Part shown: positions 7,260 to 15,889 of the stretch, piece by piece
How the letters are laid out: the number at the start of each line of letters is the position of its first letter
Numbering within the stretch: the stretch's first letter is position 1
From: Deltaproteobacteria bacterium
Lineage (GTDB): Bacteria > Myxococcota_A > Polyangia > JAAYKL01
NCBI GenBank assembly: GCA_030621515.1
Contig: JAUXHN010000014.1
Location: 1 to 39,407, forward strand
Reading direction: 5' to 3'
DNA length: 39,407 bases
Program-made: the position numbers and the translations under genes
Notes under the pieces: generated by a model
What the model was told of the DNA's origin: nothing
What the model saw: the letters and a program-made list of their open reading frames with translations, nothing else
The model's database searches: none

Positions 7260-9211
7260 TCCTCTGTAAGTTCCTTGAGGTCGGCGTAGTGGAGGAGCGC
7301 TTCGGGATTTCTGAGGGCATCCTTGTTCAGGACGGCTTCTCCGTGGATGGTCTTCCTGACGGCGAGTTCGACCTTCTTCATGTTGAGCGTATAGGGGATA
7401 TCCGCAACCGCGATGGTCTTTGCCGGCACGTGTCTGGGCGAGGCGTTTTTGCGCAGGGTGACCTTTATCTTTTTTATCAGATCGTCGGACAGCGTATGTC
7501 CCTGCGCCACCTTGACGAAGAGCACCACGCGAACGTCGCTCTTCCAGTTCTGACCCACCACGATGCTGTCTTCCACTTCCTCCATGCTCTCCACGAGCCT
7601 GTAGATATCGGCCGTACCGATCCTCACACCGCCGGGGTTGAGAGTGGCATCCGACCTCCCGTAAATGACCACCCCTCCCCGATCGTTGATCTCGATGAAA
7701 TCGCCGTGCCGCCAGATATCCGGATAGACGTCAAAATAGGCCGAGTGATATTTTTTGTTGTCGGGATCGTCCCAGAAATACAGCGGCATGGATGGGAAGG
7801 GGGCCGTACAGACAAGCTCCCCCTTCCGGTTGACTACCGCCTTGCCATTCTCATCGAAGGATTCGACCTTCATGGCCAGCCCCCTGCATTGCAGCTCGCC
7901 GGCATAGACAGGGCCCATGGGGTTTCCGAGGGCAAAGCACCCATTGAGATCCGAGCCTCCGGAAATGGAGGCCAGCTGAAGGTCCTCTTTGACTTCGCTG
8001 TAGATATACTCAAATCCTTCCACGGAAAGGGGCGAACCGGTTGAGAGCACCGACTTCAGAGGTGTGAGATCATACTCTGCGCCGGGCCGTGCTCCCGCGC
8101 TTTGAAGAGCGGCGATATATCCCGCGCTCGTTCCGAAGACAGTGATCTTCTCGTCCTGGGCCATCTTCCAGAGGGCTCCCGGACCGGGATGGAAGGGATT
8201 GCCGTCGAAAAGGACCAGCGTTGCGCCCACCCCCAATGAACTCGTGAGCCAGTTCCACATCATCCAGCCGCACGTGGTGAAATAGAAGATGACATCCTCT
8301 CGCTTCAGATCGGTGTGGAGTATCAGCTCCTTTAGCTGAAGGAGGAGAATTCCGCCGGCGCTCTGTACCATGCATTTGGGAAGTCCCGTGGTTCCCGAGG
8401 AGTACATGATGTAGAGAGGATGATCGAAGGGTAGCTGTTCGAATTCGATCTCGAGACCGGAGTCTTTCGACATGAAATCCGTGTAGTGGACGGCATTGGG
8501 TATGGCGCCGATATCCGTTTTTTGCCTGGTGTAGGGCACCACCACTACCTTCTCGATGCTCGGCAGATCTTTCATGATGTTTGAAATGCGCTCGATGGAA
8601 TCGAGTGGTTTTCCCTTGAACCAGTACCCGTCGGCCGTGAAGAGAACTTTGGGCTTGATCTGTCCGAACCGGTCGAGCACGCCCTTGATCCCGAAATCCG
8701 GGGAGCAGGAGGACCAGACGGCCCCGAGACTTGCGGCGGCCAGCATGGCAATGATCGCCTCGGGCATGTTGGGCATGAACCCGACGACGCGATCACCCGG
8801 CCCCACGCCCATGTCCCTCAGGGCCTTTGCGACCCGGGCCGTGTTGTCGTACAGCTGCGCATAGGTCATCTTCGTGCTGTCGTGATCCTCACCCTTGAAG
8901 ACGAGGGCAACCCGGTCATCCCGGTAGCGAAGAAGGTTCTGAGCGAAGTTGAGACGCGCCCCGGGAAACCAGCTGGCGCCGGGCATTTTGGCGACGTCGT
9001 CAATCACTTCGTCGTAGGGTTGTGAAGCCTTGATCTCGGCAAAGTCCCACATGGTTGCCCAGAAATCGGGGATATTCTCGACGGACCACCGGTAAAGGGG
9101 TTCGTATTCGGTGAAGTTTTTCCGGTATTTCTCGTTGATGATACCCATGAATCGATGGAGGTTGGTGTTCCTGATCTTTTCCTGTGAAGGTTTCCATAAC
9201 TGCTTGGCCAT
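7256..9211 (-). CDS. aacS: Acetoacetyl-CoA synthetase
   Basis: 651 aa, the usual length for acetoacetate-CoA ligase. It activates acetoacetate with ATP and CoA in the cytoplasm, feeding ketone-body or polyhydroxybutyrate carbon back to acetoacetyl-CoA. Visible features: an N-terminal ACAS-type segment with WFPGARLNFAQNLL, the AMP-binding P-loop YSSGTTGLPK, the WMMWNW segment specific to this subfamily (where acetyl-CoA synthetase differs), YGRSDATLNPGGVRIG, and the C-terminal lysine region with NMKKVELAVRK. The start ATG follows AAAGGAAC. The gene is convergent with the redox operon and shares stop-codon bases with it, leaving no room for a terminator between them. It is not obviously linked to the genes on either side. 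Confidence 0.95.
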   Translation of the reverse strand: MAKQLWKPSQEKIRNTNLHRFMGIINEKYRKNFTEYEPLYRWSVENIPDFWATMWDFAEIKASQPYDEVIDDVAKMPGASWFPGARLNFAQNLLRYRDDRVALVFKGEDHDSTKMTYAQLYDNTARVAKALRDMGVGPGDRVVGFMPNMPEAIIAMLAAASLGAVWSSCSPDFGIKGVLDRFGQIKPKVLFTADGYWFKGKPLDSIERISNIMKDLPSIEKVVVVPYTRQKTDIGAIPNAVHYTDFMSKDSGLEIEFEQLPFDHPLYIMYSSGTTGLPKCMVQSAGGILLLQLKELILHTDLKREDVIFYFTTCGWMMWNWLTSSLGVGATLVLFDGNPFHPGPGALWKMAQDEKITVFGTSAGYIAALQSAGARPGAEYDLTPLKSVLSTGSPLSVEGFEYIYSEVKEDLQLASISGGSDLNGCFALGNPMGPVYAGELQCRGLAMKVESFDENGKAVVNRKGELVCTAPFPSMPLYFWDDPDNKKYHSAYFDVYPDIWRHGDFIEINDRGGVVIYGRSDATLNPGGVRIGTADIYRLVESMEEVEDSIVVGQNWKSDVRVVLFVKVAQGHTLSDDLIKKIKVTLRKNASPRHVPAKTIAVADIPYTLNMKKVELAVRKTIHGEAVLNKDALRNPEALLHYADLKELTED

Positions 9212-9250
9212 CTGTGCGTTCCTTTCCGTCTAAAAGCCGGTCTCCATCAT

Positions 9251-9294
9251 CTTCCCCTTCCCCTACCTCAGGGGAAGGCCGGGATGGGGTTTTT
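9251..9294. repeat. Extragenic palindrome (REP-like)
   Basis: CCTTCCCCT-ACCTC-AGGGGAAGG forms a perfect 9-bp stem (9256-9278), followed by GGCCGGGATGGGGTTTTTC. The arrangement of a C-rich palindrome followed by a G-rich strand and a short T run resembles interspersed extragenic repeats seen in many genomes (the CTCCC...GGGAG...GGTGAGGG type). It sits in the 87-base gap between two minus-strand genes. It may act as a transcription end for the sulfatase-like gene, but there is no U tract on the minus-strand side. A genome-wide search for other copies would decide. Confidence 0.5.
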
Positions 9295-9298
9295 CGGT

Positions 9299-10810
9299 TC
9301 AGTGCTCACCCATGTAGCCGAGCCCCTTGAGTTTCTCCACGGTGTCCTTGTCGAGGATTGTCTTCTCGGCCTCGCCCTCGAGAGAGTCTTGATGGGCGCG
9401 CACCATCCTGTCGAAACCGGCGGCAAGTTGTTCAGTATGGGCGTCGTGCTCGCCGGCAAGAAGGTTCCTTCGCTCCTTCGGATCGCTCTTCAGGTCGTAT
9501 AGCTCGATGCGGGCCGGATTGGGGGGGATGAAGCCGCGACCGTGCTTCTCCACGCTCTCCTTGCCGATAGTGATGATGTACTTGTATCGATCCGTGCGGA
9601 TGCTCTTCTTCTCTTCCTTGCGGGCCATGGCTTCGGTGAATACTCCCGGCCTCTTGGAGACGGGTTTCGAGCCCATCCAGTAGGGTTTGAGCGAGATGCC
9701 CTGCATCTGGTTCTTTTTTGGAGTGACTTCCAGGAAGTCGAGGATGGTGGGCATGATATCGATGGTGCTGACCGGGTCGCCGATGCGGGTTCCGGCTGCG
9801 TACTGCCTGGGAAGCTTGATGACGAGCGGAACGCGGATCATCTCCTCGTACAATGTGTGCCCGTGCACATTGTAGAATAACATGGGGTTGTGATCTCCCA
9901 GCTCCTCGCCGTGGTCGCTGGTGAATACGATCATGGTGTTGTCGTACAGACCCTTCTTCTTGAGGAGCTTGACCAGCTTTGCGAGCCATCTGTCCTGCTT
10001 GAGAACTCCGCCCACGTACAGGGATTCGCACACCTCCATGTTGAAAGCCTCGTTGTCCCTGAGCACGTTCCGCTGCTTCTTCCTCAAGCCGGATGCGCCC
10101 GCCGGCCAGACCGAGGCCAGGGAGATGTCGGCGATGTGGTTAATCTGTGCCGCAATAGTCCTTCCCGTGTCGTTTGGAAGCACGTCGGGCACGAAATCGG
10201 CGTTGAGATAGGGAGCGTGAACCTCGAAGTGATGCCAGAAGAGGAAGAACTGCTCGCCCGAGTTGTTGCGGATCCAGTCAAGCATTTCGCCCATGTTTTC
10301 ATGGCGCAGTTTGAACATGGCGGTGCCGTAGTAGCCGAAGCCCTGATCGAAGCCGATGTTCGGATCTACCGGTCCTCCGGCGGTGAAGGCCACGGTCTTG
10401 AAGCCGGAGGCCCTGAGAACCTCCGCCAGGGTGACCCGATGGGCGGGGAGCTTGAAGAAATCGCCCCTGCCGAAGAGGGCGCTCCACATATCAATGAACG
10501 AGGAGGTGAGGCCGTGGGTGGATGGGTAGAGGGAGGTCAGCATGCTCAGGTGCGCGGGCGTGGTCCAGGGGGAGTTGGTGATCAAGTTCTCGAAAACGAT
10601 GCCCTCCGATGCCATGGCGTCAAGATTGGGGCTGGACCGGCGCTTGTCATAACCGTAGCAGCCCAATCGATCCGCCCTGAGAGTGTCCGCCGAGATCAGG
10701 ATGACGTTGAACTTCCCGGTTTTCGGATCCGGCGCGCTCGGTTTTTCCTCGCCCCCGCAAGAGGCGAACACCAGGATGGAGAGCAGTGCCATGAAGGTCG
10801 CTTGTTTCAC
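9299..10810 (-). CDS. Lipoprotein of the alkaline-phosphatase/sulfatase superfamily with Thr at the nucleophile position
   Basis: 503 aa from a GTG start whose bases overlap the previous stop (GTGA); the 552-aa ORF from 10957 runs into the upstream gene and is rejected. The N-terminus has a lipoprotein signal ending ILVFASC, so the mature protein is lipid-anchored. The domain is PF00884-type: metal site NVILISADTLRADRLGCYG, nucleophile loop PWTTPAHLSMLT, metal site FTSDHGEELG, and the C-terminal LYDLKSDPKERRNL and LGYMGEH endings common in these proteins. The Cys/Ser of the formylglycine motif CxPSR is replaced by Thr, as in LtaS-type phosphotransferases, so a true sulfatase activity is doubtful. 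It is translationally coupled to a glycosyltransferase and probably modifies or transfers a group on a surface glycan. Confidence 0.9.
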   Translation of the reverse strand: MKQATFMALLSILVFASCGGEEKPSAPDPKTGKFNVILISADTLRADRLGCYGYDKRRSSPNLDAMASEGIVFENLITNSPWTTPAHLSMLTSLYPSTHGLTSSFIDMWSALFGRGDFFKLPAHRVTLAEVLRASGFKTVAFTAGGPVDPNIGFDQGFGYYGTAMFKLRHENMGEMLDWIRNNSGEQFFLFWHHFEVHAPYLNADFVPDVLPNDTGRTIAAQINHIADISLASVWPAGASGLRKKQRNVLRDNEAFNMEVCESLYVGGVLKQDRWLAKLVKLLKKKGLYDNTMIVFTSDHGEELGDHNPMLFYNVHGHTLYEEMIRVPLVIKLPRQYAAGTRIGDPVSTIDIMPTILDFLEVTPKKNQMQGISLKPYWMGSKPVSKRPGVFTEAMARKEEKKSIRTDRYKYIITIGKESVEKHGRGFIPPNPARIELYDLKSDPKERRNLLAGEHDAHTEQLAAGFDRMVRAHQDSLEGEAEKTILDKDTVEKLKGLGYMGEH

Positions 10811-12285
10811 CGAGAAGTCTTCTTTCGCTTCGTGCCTCTGGGTAAATACACCACGAACTTGTCGTTCCTCAAGGCGGGGCTGTAATTTGTTGCGACGGTC
10901 TTCATGAACGCGCGGTGTGCTTTCTTCGGTTGCCTGCGAAGGGACGGGTTGATCCACTTGAAGTTCCAGACCGGGTTCCCGATCAAGAGCACTATCGCCG
11001 CGGGCTCCTTGCCGGTCACCGCGTCGGTGATGAGCTTCAATGTAGTGAAGTGCAGACGTTCAGCTCGTTTCTCCTCGCCTGGCCCCATGGCGCTGAACAT
11101 GCCCATTTCGGTGCCCGCGATGATCTCGCGGCCCGATTCCACCGCCACGATGGGAATAGATGTGAGGATAGGGCCGTCGGCAGCGGAGCTTTCGATGAAT
11201 GCGGCGACCTCATTCAGGGCGGTCGACGTGTCTCCCCTTGCCAGCCTGGGCAGCGGGTGGAAGAGCACGAGCAGTGGAAGCAGCCATACCACGTGACGAA
11301 GGGGGCTGCCGTTTCCGGTGGCCAGCGTCCAGCCGGCGGCCAGGCCGGCGACGGAGGCTGTCAACGTTGCCGGTGCGATGTAGTTGCCGTACGAACTCGA
11401 CGGGATCATGGGGATGGTTATGCCGGCGGTGGCTGCCGCGAGGAGCAAGGCGACGGTCCATTGCCTCGTCCTGACCAGCCGGGGAAGAGTCATCAATCCG
11501 GTGGCGAGCACCATGATCGCGGCCGGGGAGATCTTCCACCACTGGATCCAGTTGCCCAGCACCCGGCGATCGAAAACCGAGGCCAGGTGGTACTCCCACG
11601 TGTTGAACAACGCTGCCTGCAGATCCGCCGCAAAGAACGGGAGCAGGAAGGCAAGGGCGAACCCCGACGGTACGGCGATCGCGAGCAGTCTGCGCCGGGT
11701 GTCCGGCGCCTCGACAATGAAGACTACGGCCAGAACAGCCGTCACCGGCGCGACCGAGAGGCGACACCCGACGGCGAGGGCCGCGAAGACGCCGAACGCG
11801 ATGAGCCGCCTCATGTATGGGAATCTGGTTATGGCGGCGGCGGTGGCGAGGGAGAGGAACATGGTCGCGGCGCCGTGGCTGTTGCCCATTCCGACCAGCT
11901 GTACGAAGTGGGGGGATGACACCACGCAGAAGGCGGCCAGGATGCCCGGCTCCCATCTTCCGAAGCGCTGGCGAAGGGCGAGGATAGCCGCGAGGAGTCC
12001 GATGCACGACCAGGTGATGTTGAGGATCCGCTGGGTTGTGAGCCCGAAGCCGAAGACCTTCATCATCGCGCCGTTCAGGTACGGCAGCAGGGGCATCTGA
12101 GTGTACGAGAAATCGCGGTACGGGATCTCGCCGGCCATCACCTTGCGCGCGGCGATGGCGTAGAATCCCTCGTCCGCGCCCATGCGCCCGTGGTCCAGAT
12201 AATAGCAGAACAACCCCAGGTGAAGCCCGAACACCACCGCGAAACCCAGACATATAAGGGCTGTTTTGGTAATGTTGTTTCGCAC
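10807..12285 (-). CDS. Multi-pass membrane glycosyltransferase (GT-C, PMT/ArnT type)
   Basis: About 492 aa from GTG 12285, which has AAGGA six bases upstream; the longer TTG-initiated ORF (to 12435) would translate through non-conserved sequence that includes a relic of another gene. About a dozen hydrophobic helices are visible. The first periplasmic loop has ADEGFYAIAARKVMAGEIPY, the acidic motif typical of lipid-linked sugar transferases of the GT39/GT83 group, and then a DFSYTQMPLLPY segment. Such enzymes move a sugar from a polyprenyl phosphate donor to a lipid or glycan outside the inner membrane. The last codons overlap the start of the sulfatase-like lipoprotein gene. The exact sugar and acceptor cannot be read from the sequence. 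Confidence 0.88.
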   Translation of the reverse strand: MRNNITKTALICLGFAVVFGLHLGLFCYYLDHGRMGADEGFYAIAARKVMAGEIPYRDFSYTQMPLLPYLNGAMMKVFGFGLTTQRILNITWSCIGLLAAILALRQRFGRWEPGILAAFCVVSSPHFVQLVGMGNSHGAATMFLSLATAAAITRFPYMRRLIAFGVFAALAVGCRLSVAPVTAVLAVVFIVEAPDTRRRLLAIAVPSGFALAFLLPFFAADLQAALFNTWEYHLASVFDRRVLGNWIQWWKISPAAIMVLATGLMTLPRLVRTRQWTVALLLAAATAGITIPMIPSSSYGNYIAPATLTASVAGLAAGWTLATGNGSPLRHVVWLLPLLVLFHPLPRLARGDTSTALNEVAAFIESSAADGPILTSIPIVAVESGREIIAGTEMGMFSAMGPGEEKRAERLHFTTLKLITDAVTGKEPAAIVLLIGNPVWNFKWINPSLRRQPKKAHRAFMKTVATNYSPALRNDKFVVYLPRGTKRKKTSR

Positions 12286-12340
12286 AATAGATCCTTGCCA
12301 CGGGCGACCATGACGGGGCAAGGGAAAGCGGGGGTCGATC

Positions 12341-12376
12341 CTAAAACTGAAAGTAGATGAATTGCTGGTCAGTGTC
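12341..12376 (-). pseudogene. Relic 3' end of an MBOAT gene
   Basis: On the minus strand these 36 bases encode DTDQQFIYFQF followed by a stop. The intact MBOAT gene at 24859 ends DTTEQFIYFQF-stop; by hand count 30 of 36 bases are identical, and the other MBOAT (17622) ends in FLYFQF. The ...FxYFQF end is typical of MBOAT/AlgI proteins. Upstream of it (12377-12507) I find no hydrophobic reading frame that could be the rest of the gene. This looks like the tail of a third MBOAT gene left after deletion or recombination. The rest of the 222-base gap 12286-12507 holds nothing else I can support. Confidence 0.55.
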
Positions 12377-12507
12377 CGGGCTAATGATTCGACACCCCAT
12401 CCGCGCCGCCCGGGCCGTGAGCTCCACCTCGCCAAATTAGTAAACCGTAACGCGAGAATACCTCGATGACGGCTCTTCGTCGAGCGACCTGGATCACCCT
12501 CCCCGCA

Positions 12508-13350
12508 CTATCTGTCCTCAAACAACCTCGAGTAGCTGCCATTCTCCAGATGTCCGCCGATAAGCCCACGGATCGACCGCGCCTGCATCTCCCAGTGCTT
12601 CAGCATCAGCTCGGTCATCTTGCCAATGCCGTACCTTGGAAGAAAAAAAAGCAACATCGCGTAGTTTACGAAACAGTCCTGCAGGCACACCATTTGCGGC
12701 CTGTTCTTCTGCTCGAAATCGATCTTCACCTCCCCCTTTACCAACCCGATGTCCCGCGCCTCCGCACTCGTGCTTTGGCCCCAGCGGATCGAACTCCGGA
12801 TCGTGTCATCGCCGCTGAACTCCTCGCTGCCGAAGAGCATCATCACATCCTCGTTTTCGTACCAAAAAACGGGAAGATAAACCTCGACACCGAACGAACG
12901 GGCAAACTCGCCCACCTTCTCGACACAGCGAGGATGCTGGTACGGATAGCAGCTCATCATCACGTTGTGTCCGCCGTAGAGGTGCTCGACTCCGTTCCGC
13001 AGGCAGAACACCAACGCCCGGGCAAAGATCGCCGGGTTGCAGGTGGCGCACGGGAGGTTAGCCCACAGGCCGATCTTGAACATCTCCAACCGGGACCTTC
13101 GCCAGAGATGCCGATGCAACGCCCGGGCATCGAGAACGACATGAACGAACTCCGTATCCACATACTTCTCCCGCAGCATGTTCAGGCCCGGGAGCATATT
13201 CTCAGGTGAGTTGGCCAACTGATCGTGCCCGCGGTGAGCCATGGTGACGCACGTGAGCAGGTAGACCTTCCTCGCCTGCTGTGCGGCCCGGCTCGCCACC
13301 AACGTGGAGTCCACCCCGCCGGAGTACAGCACGGCCGCCCTATCCAACAT
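12508..13350 (-). CDS. PP-loop ATP pyrophosphatase (ExsB/QueC-like)
   Basis: 280 aa; ATG 13350 is preceded by GGGGAG. The N-terminus carries SGGVDST, the PP-loop that binds ATP in N-type ATP pyrophosphatases such as QueC, GuaA and asparagine synthetase, which adenylate a carboxyl or carbonyl group before amide, nitrile or thio formation. Other visible marks are PCATCNPAIFARAL near the middle and GGHNVMMSCYPYQHP. The four-Cys zinc site of QueC is not present in its usual form, so preQ0 synthesis is unlikely. It lies at the end of the minus-strand cluster that starts with the SGNH/TPR gene, and its start overlaps the small upstream gene by 11 bases. A role in making an amide or related group on the cluster product is an inference. 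Confidence 0.85.
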   Translation of the reverse strand: MLDRAAVLYSGGVDSTLVASRAAQQARKVYLLTCVTMAHRGHDQLANSPENMLPGLNMLREKYVDTEFVHVVLDARALHRHLWRRSRLEMFKIGLWANLPCATCNPAIFARALVFCLRNGVEHLYGGHNVMMSCYPYQHPRCVEKVGEFARSFGVEVYLPVFWYENEDVMMLFGSEEFSGDDTIRSSIRWGQSTSAEARDIGLVKGEVKIDFEQKNRPQMVCLQDCFVNYAMLLFFLPRYGIGKMTELMLKHWEMQARSIRGLIGGHLENGSYSRLFEDR

Positions 13351-13618
13351 CTCGATCTCCCCGGGTACTGCGCCGCTGCTCTTCGAACAGCCTCATCGTC
13401 TCAACCGCGTACCGGTGGCGCGGGTTCTTCGCCAGCAGCAAGCTCACTGCATAATACAGCTTATTGCTCAACCCAATCGGCAACACCGTGCTCGCCACCA
13501 GGGTCAGCGCGACAGCGACCCGTTCGTACCGCCGGGGAGCGTCCCGAAAGAACGATTGGAGCAACGCCGCGTTTCGCTTCAGTCGCTCGACGTTACGTGT
13601 CGTCTTTTCGTCAATCAC
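13340..13618 (-). CDS. Small hypothetical protein
   Basis: 92 aa from GTG 13618, with AAGGAG eight bases upstream, 37 bases after the AMP-ligase stop and overlapping the PP-loop gene start by 11 bases. This spacing and the ribosome binding site support a real gene. The N-terminal half is charged and helical (RNVERLKRNAALLQSFF); the middle has a hydrophobic run, VAVALTLVASTVLPIGLSN, that could be a single membrane helix or a helical hairpin core; the C-terminus is charged. I do not recognise a family. It might be a partner subunit of the PP-loop ATPase. Confidence 0.6.
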   Translation of the reverse strand: MIDEKTTRNVERLKRNAALLQSFFRDAPRRYERVAVALTLVASTVLPIGLSNKLYYAVSLLLAKNPRHRYAVETMRLFEEQRRSTRGDRDVG

Positions 13619-13654
13619 GATCCGAACTCTCCTTGGGCCGCCCGTTGGCTGCCG

Positions 13655-15889
13655 CTAGTCACCGATAAACCACGGCCGCTCGCTCACACCCTTCTTGAGA
13701 GAATACCAGAAGACGACCGGGAGCTCCGGTTGTATCCCCCGAAACTCTGGTTCGCCGTACGTGAAGAAGATGCAGCCGTCGAGATGCCTGGTGAGTACCT
13801 GCCGGTCCTCATGGGTCACCGCGTGGTAACGCCGGGCCACCTCCTCTGCCCGTCGGGTGTCGTCACAGTGCCTGGCCGCCCGACGGACGAAGTCCTCCCT
13901 GAGGGGAAAAGACGCCCACCGTTCCTCGAACACGGGATCGTTGATCGCTCCCACGACCGTGTCGAAGTCCAGCCCGTACCGCTCCCAGATCGAGCTCAAC
14001 AGCTCCGTCTCGAATCCCATCCGGGTGGCCTCCTCCCCCACCGCACCGAGGTACCGATCGATGATCTCGGCCTTCACCTCGTTGCTGCGGCCGTGCAGGT
14101 CGGCAAGGATCAGCCGCACGCTGCCCATTGGGTAGCCGGCGCAGTCGTTGACCGCCTCGACGATGGTCCGTAAGCGCTCGAGAGCGAATCGATCGGCAGT
14201 TCCCAACTCTTCGCGGGCGCCGACCCCCCAGTAGCCCGCGAACTCGAACGCCCCGCGTCGAAGGAGCGCACCCTGCACCAGATCCTCGATCCGGTCGATG
14301 TCCGGCGATCGCGCACGACGAATCTTCTGTGTATTGAACCTGCCGATGATCTCTCTCGCCTTTTCGCCGCTGAGCAGCTTGCGCAGATTCGCAACGTGAA
14401 CCTTGCCCAGTTGGTTGCGCGGCAGATCGGCAAGAAGTTCGAACCGGTCGGGGCACTTGTACGCGGAGAGCCGGTCGAAGACATATCGACGAAGGTCTCG
14501 GGCCAGCCCCGGCTCGTCCGACTCCGGCACACAGGCGGAGACGATCAGTTCCCCCTGTTTCCGATCGCGGATACCGATCGTCGTGCATTCCCGCACGCCG
14601 ACATGGCCGAGCAACACCCCATCGATCTCCTCGGGGTAGATCACATTGCCCTTGCGCTTGATGATGTTCTTGATCCGCCCGACGACCACGAGCTGGCCAT
14701 CCTCGTCCGTATATCCAAGATCGCCGCTCCTGAACCAACCGTCGCAGAGCGCGCCGGGACCAGCCTTCGGATTGCTGTAGCCCTTCATCACACAGTCGCC
14801 GCGAATCAGGATCTCACCGATCCCCAGTCCTCTCCCCTCAAGAGGGGCCGCGCCACCGACCGGTCGGATACGAACCTCGCAACCGAATGGCAGACCCGCA
14901 GTGTCGTAGCGCTTGCGCTCATCCGGCGGAGTCATCGTAGCCCAGGCCGTGGTCTCGGTGAGCCCGTATCCCTGATAGCACGGGAAACCAAACCGCTCCT
15001 CGAACTCGCGCCAGAGCCGCTCGTCCAGTTGAGCCGTACCAACCATGGCGTACTCCACCGAGGAGAGATCCTCCCCGGCGCCCCCTGGAAACAGGTCGAG
15101 CAACGAGGCCATGATCGACGGGGTGAGACTGAGTACGTTCACCGCCCGATCGGCAACGATCTTCCAGAAAAACCGGGCAATGGTGAACCCGTACACCTCA
15201 GCGAGCACGACGTGGGCGCCGCCACGAATGCAGCTCAGCCCGGTCAGCATCGGCGCGTTGATGTGATAGAAGGGGAGAACGCAGAGGAACCGGCGTCCCC
15301 CAGAGTACGGATACACGGAGACAAATGTCGCGGACATCGCGTCCAGGTTTCCGTGGGTCAGCACAATGCCCTTGCTGCTCTGGGTCGTCCCCGAAGTGTA
15401 GATGACAAGTGCCTCGTCCCCCGGGGCGCAGGGGACCACTGCCCACCCTTTGTCCTTGGTAACGCAGTTCTCCACAGCGATGTTGATCCACTGCAAGTCC
15501 ACCGCGTTCCACGCGCAGGCCAAGATCGAGTCGAACGCCTCGACCCGGACCTGTTCATCATGAAACACCAGCGCCGGTCGCGCATCCGCCAGCACCGCAC
15601 GCAACTCGTCGTCGTGGTGCTCTGCCCCGAGCGGCACCATCACGGCCCCCCGAGCGGCGCAGGCAAAGAAGAGCGGATAGAAGAACGGGTTGTTCCTGGT
15701 CAGGTAGGCCACCCGATCGCCACGGCCGATGCCCCGCTCGGCGAGCTGCTTTGCCACGGCGCGAGAGGCGGCCCGAAGGTTGCGATAGGTCAGCGAAACA
15801 TCCCCCCTGATGTCTGTCAGGAAGGTCGCCTCCGGCGTGGCCTCAACGGTAGCTTCAAGGATGTCAATCAGCGGGTTCGCGCCGCTCAT
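13655..15889 (-). CDS. AMP-dependent acyl ligase with an unrecognised C-terminal domain
   Basis: 744 aa, starting in a 4-base ATGA overlap with the sulfotransferase gene. Residues 1-510 form an adenylate-forming ligase: P-loop YTSGTTQSSKG near 162, GYGLTETTAW near 308, WFRSGDLGYTDEDG near 383, hinge GRIKNIIKRKGN and the catalytic lysine region PRNQLGKV near 492. It would activate a carboxylic acid as acyl-AMP and load it on CoA or, more likely here, on the carrier protein encoded three genes upstream. Residues about 515-744 are an extra domain with FEFAGYWGVGAREE, LILADLHGRSNEVKAEII and FFTYGEPEFRG motifs that I cannot assign. A very distant likeness to the Pvc/Dit1 isonitrile synthase pattern crossed my mind but is not supported by shared motifs. 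No frameshift is apparent between the two parts. Confidence 0.9.
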   Translation of the reverse strand: MSGANPLIDILEATVEATPEATFLTDIRGDVSLTYRNLRAASRAVAKQLAERGIGRGDRVAYLTRNNPFFYPLFFACAARGAVMVPLGAEHHDDELRAVLADARPALVFHDEQVRVEAFDSILACAWNAVDLQWINIAVENCVTKDKGWAVVPCAPGDEALVIYTSGTTQSSKGIVLTHGNLDAMSATFVSVYPYSGGRRFLCVLPFYHINAPMLTGLSCIRGGAHVVLAEVYGFTIARFFWKIVADRAVNVLSLTPSIMASLLDLFPGGAGEDLSSVEYAMVGTAQLDERLWREFEERFGFPCYQGYGLTETTAWATMTPPDERKRYDTAGLPFGCEVRIRPVGGAAPLEGRGLGIGEILIRGDCVMKGYSNPKAGPGALCDGWFRSGDLGYTDEDGQLVVVGRIKNIIKRKGNVIYPEEIDGVLLGHVGVRECTTIGIRDRKQGELIVSACVPESDEPGLARDLRRYVFDRLSAYKCPDRFELLADLPRNQLGKVHVANLRKLLSGEKAREIIGRFNTQKIRRARSPDIDRIEDLVQGALLRRGAFEFAGYWGVGAREELGTADRFALERLRTIVEAVNDCAGYPMGSVRLILADLHGRSNEVKAEIIDRYLGAVGEEATRMGFETELLSSIWERYGLDFDTVVGAINDPVFEERWASFPLREDFVRRAARHCDDTRRAEEVARRYHAVTHEDRQVLTRHLDGCIFFTYGEPEFRGIQPELPVVFWYSLKKGVSERPWFIGD

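Noticed and set aside
6338-8044. 568-aa plus-strand ORF spanning the GltB-like gene and the acetoacetyl-CoA synthetase gene
   Set aside because: Arg/Gly-rich shadow in its first half and antisense to aacS in the second; crosses a convergent gene junction.
9299-10957. Annotating the lipoprotein as a formylglycine-dependent sulfatase
   Set aside because: The nucleophile loop reads TTPAH, with no Cys or Ser at the formylglycine position; the family is kept but sulfatase activity is not claimed.
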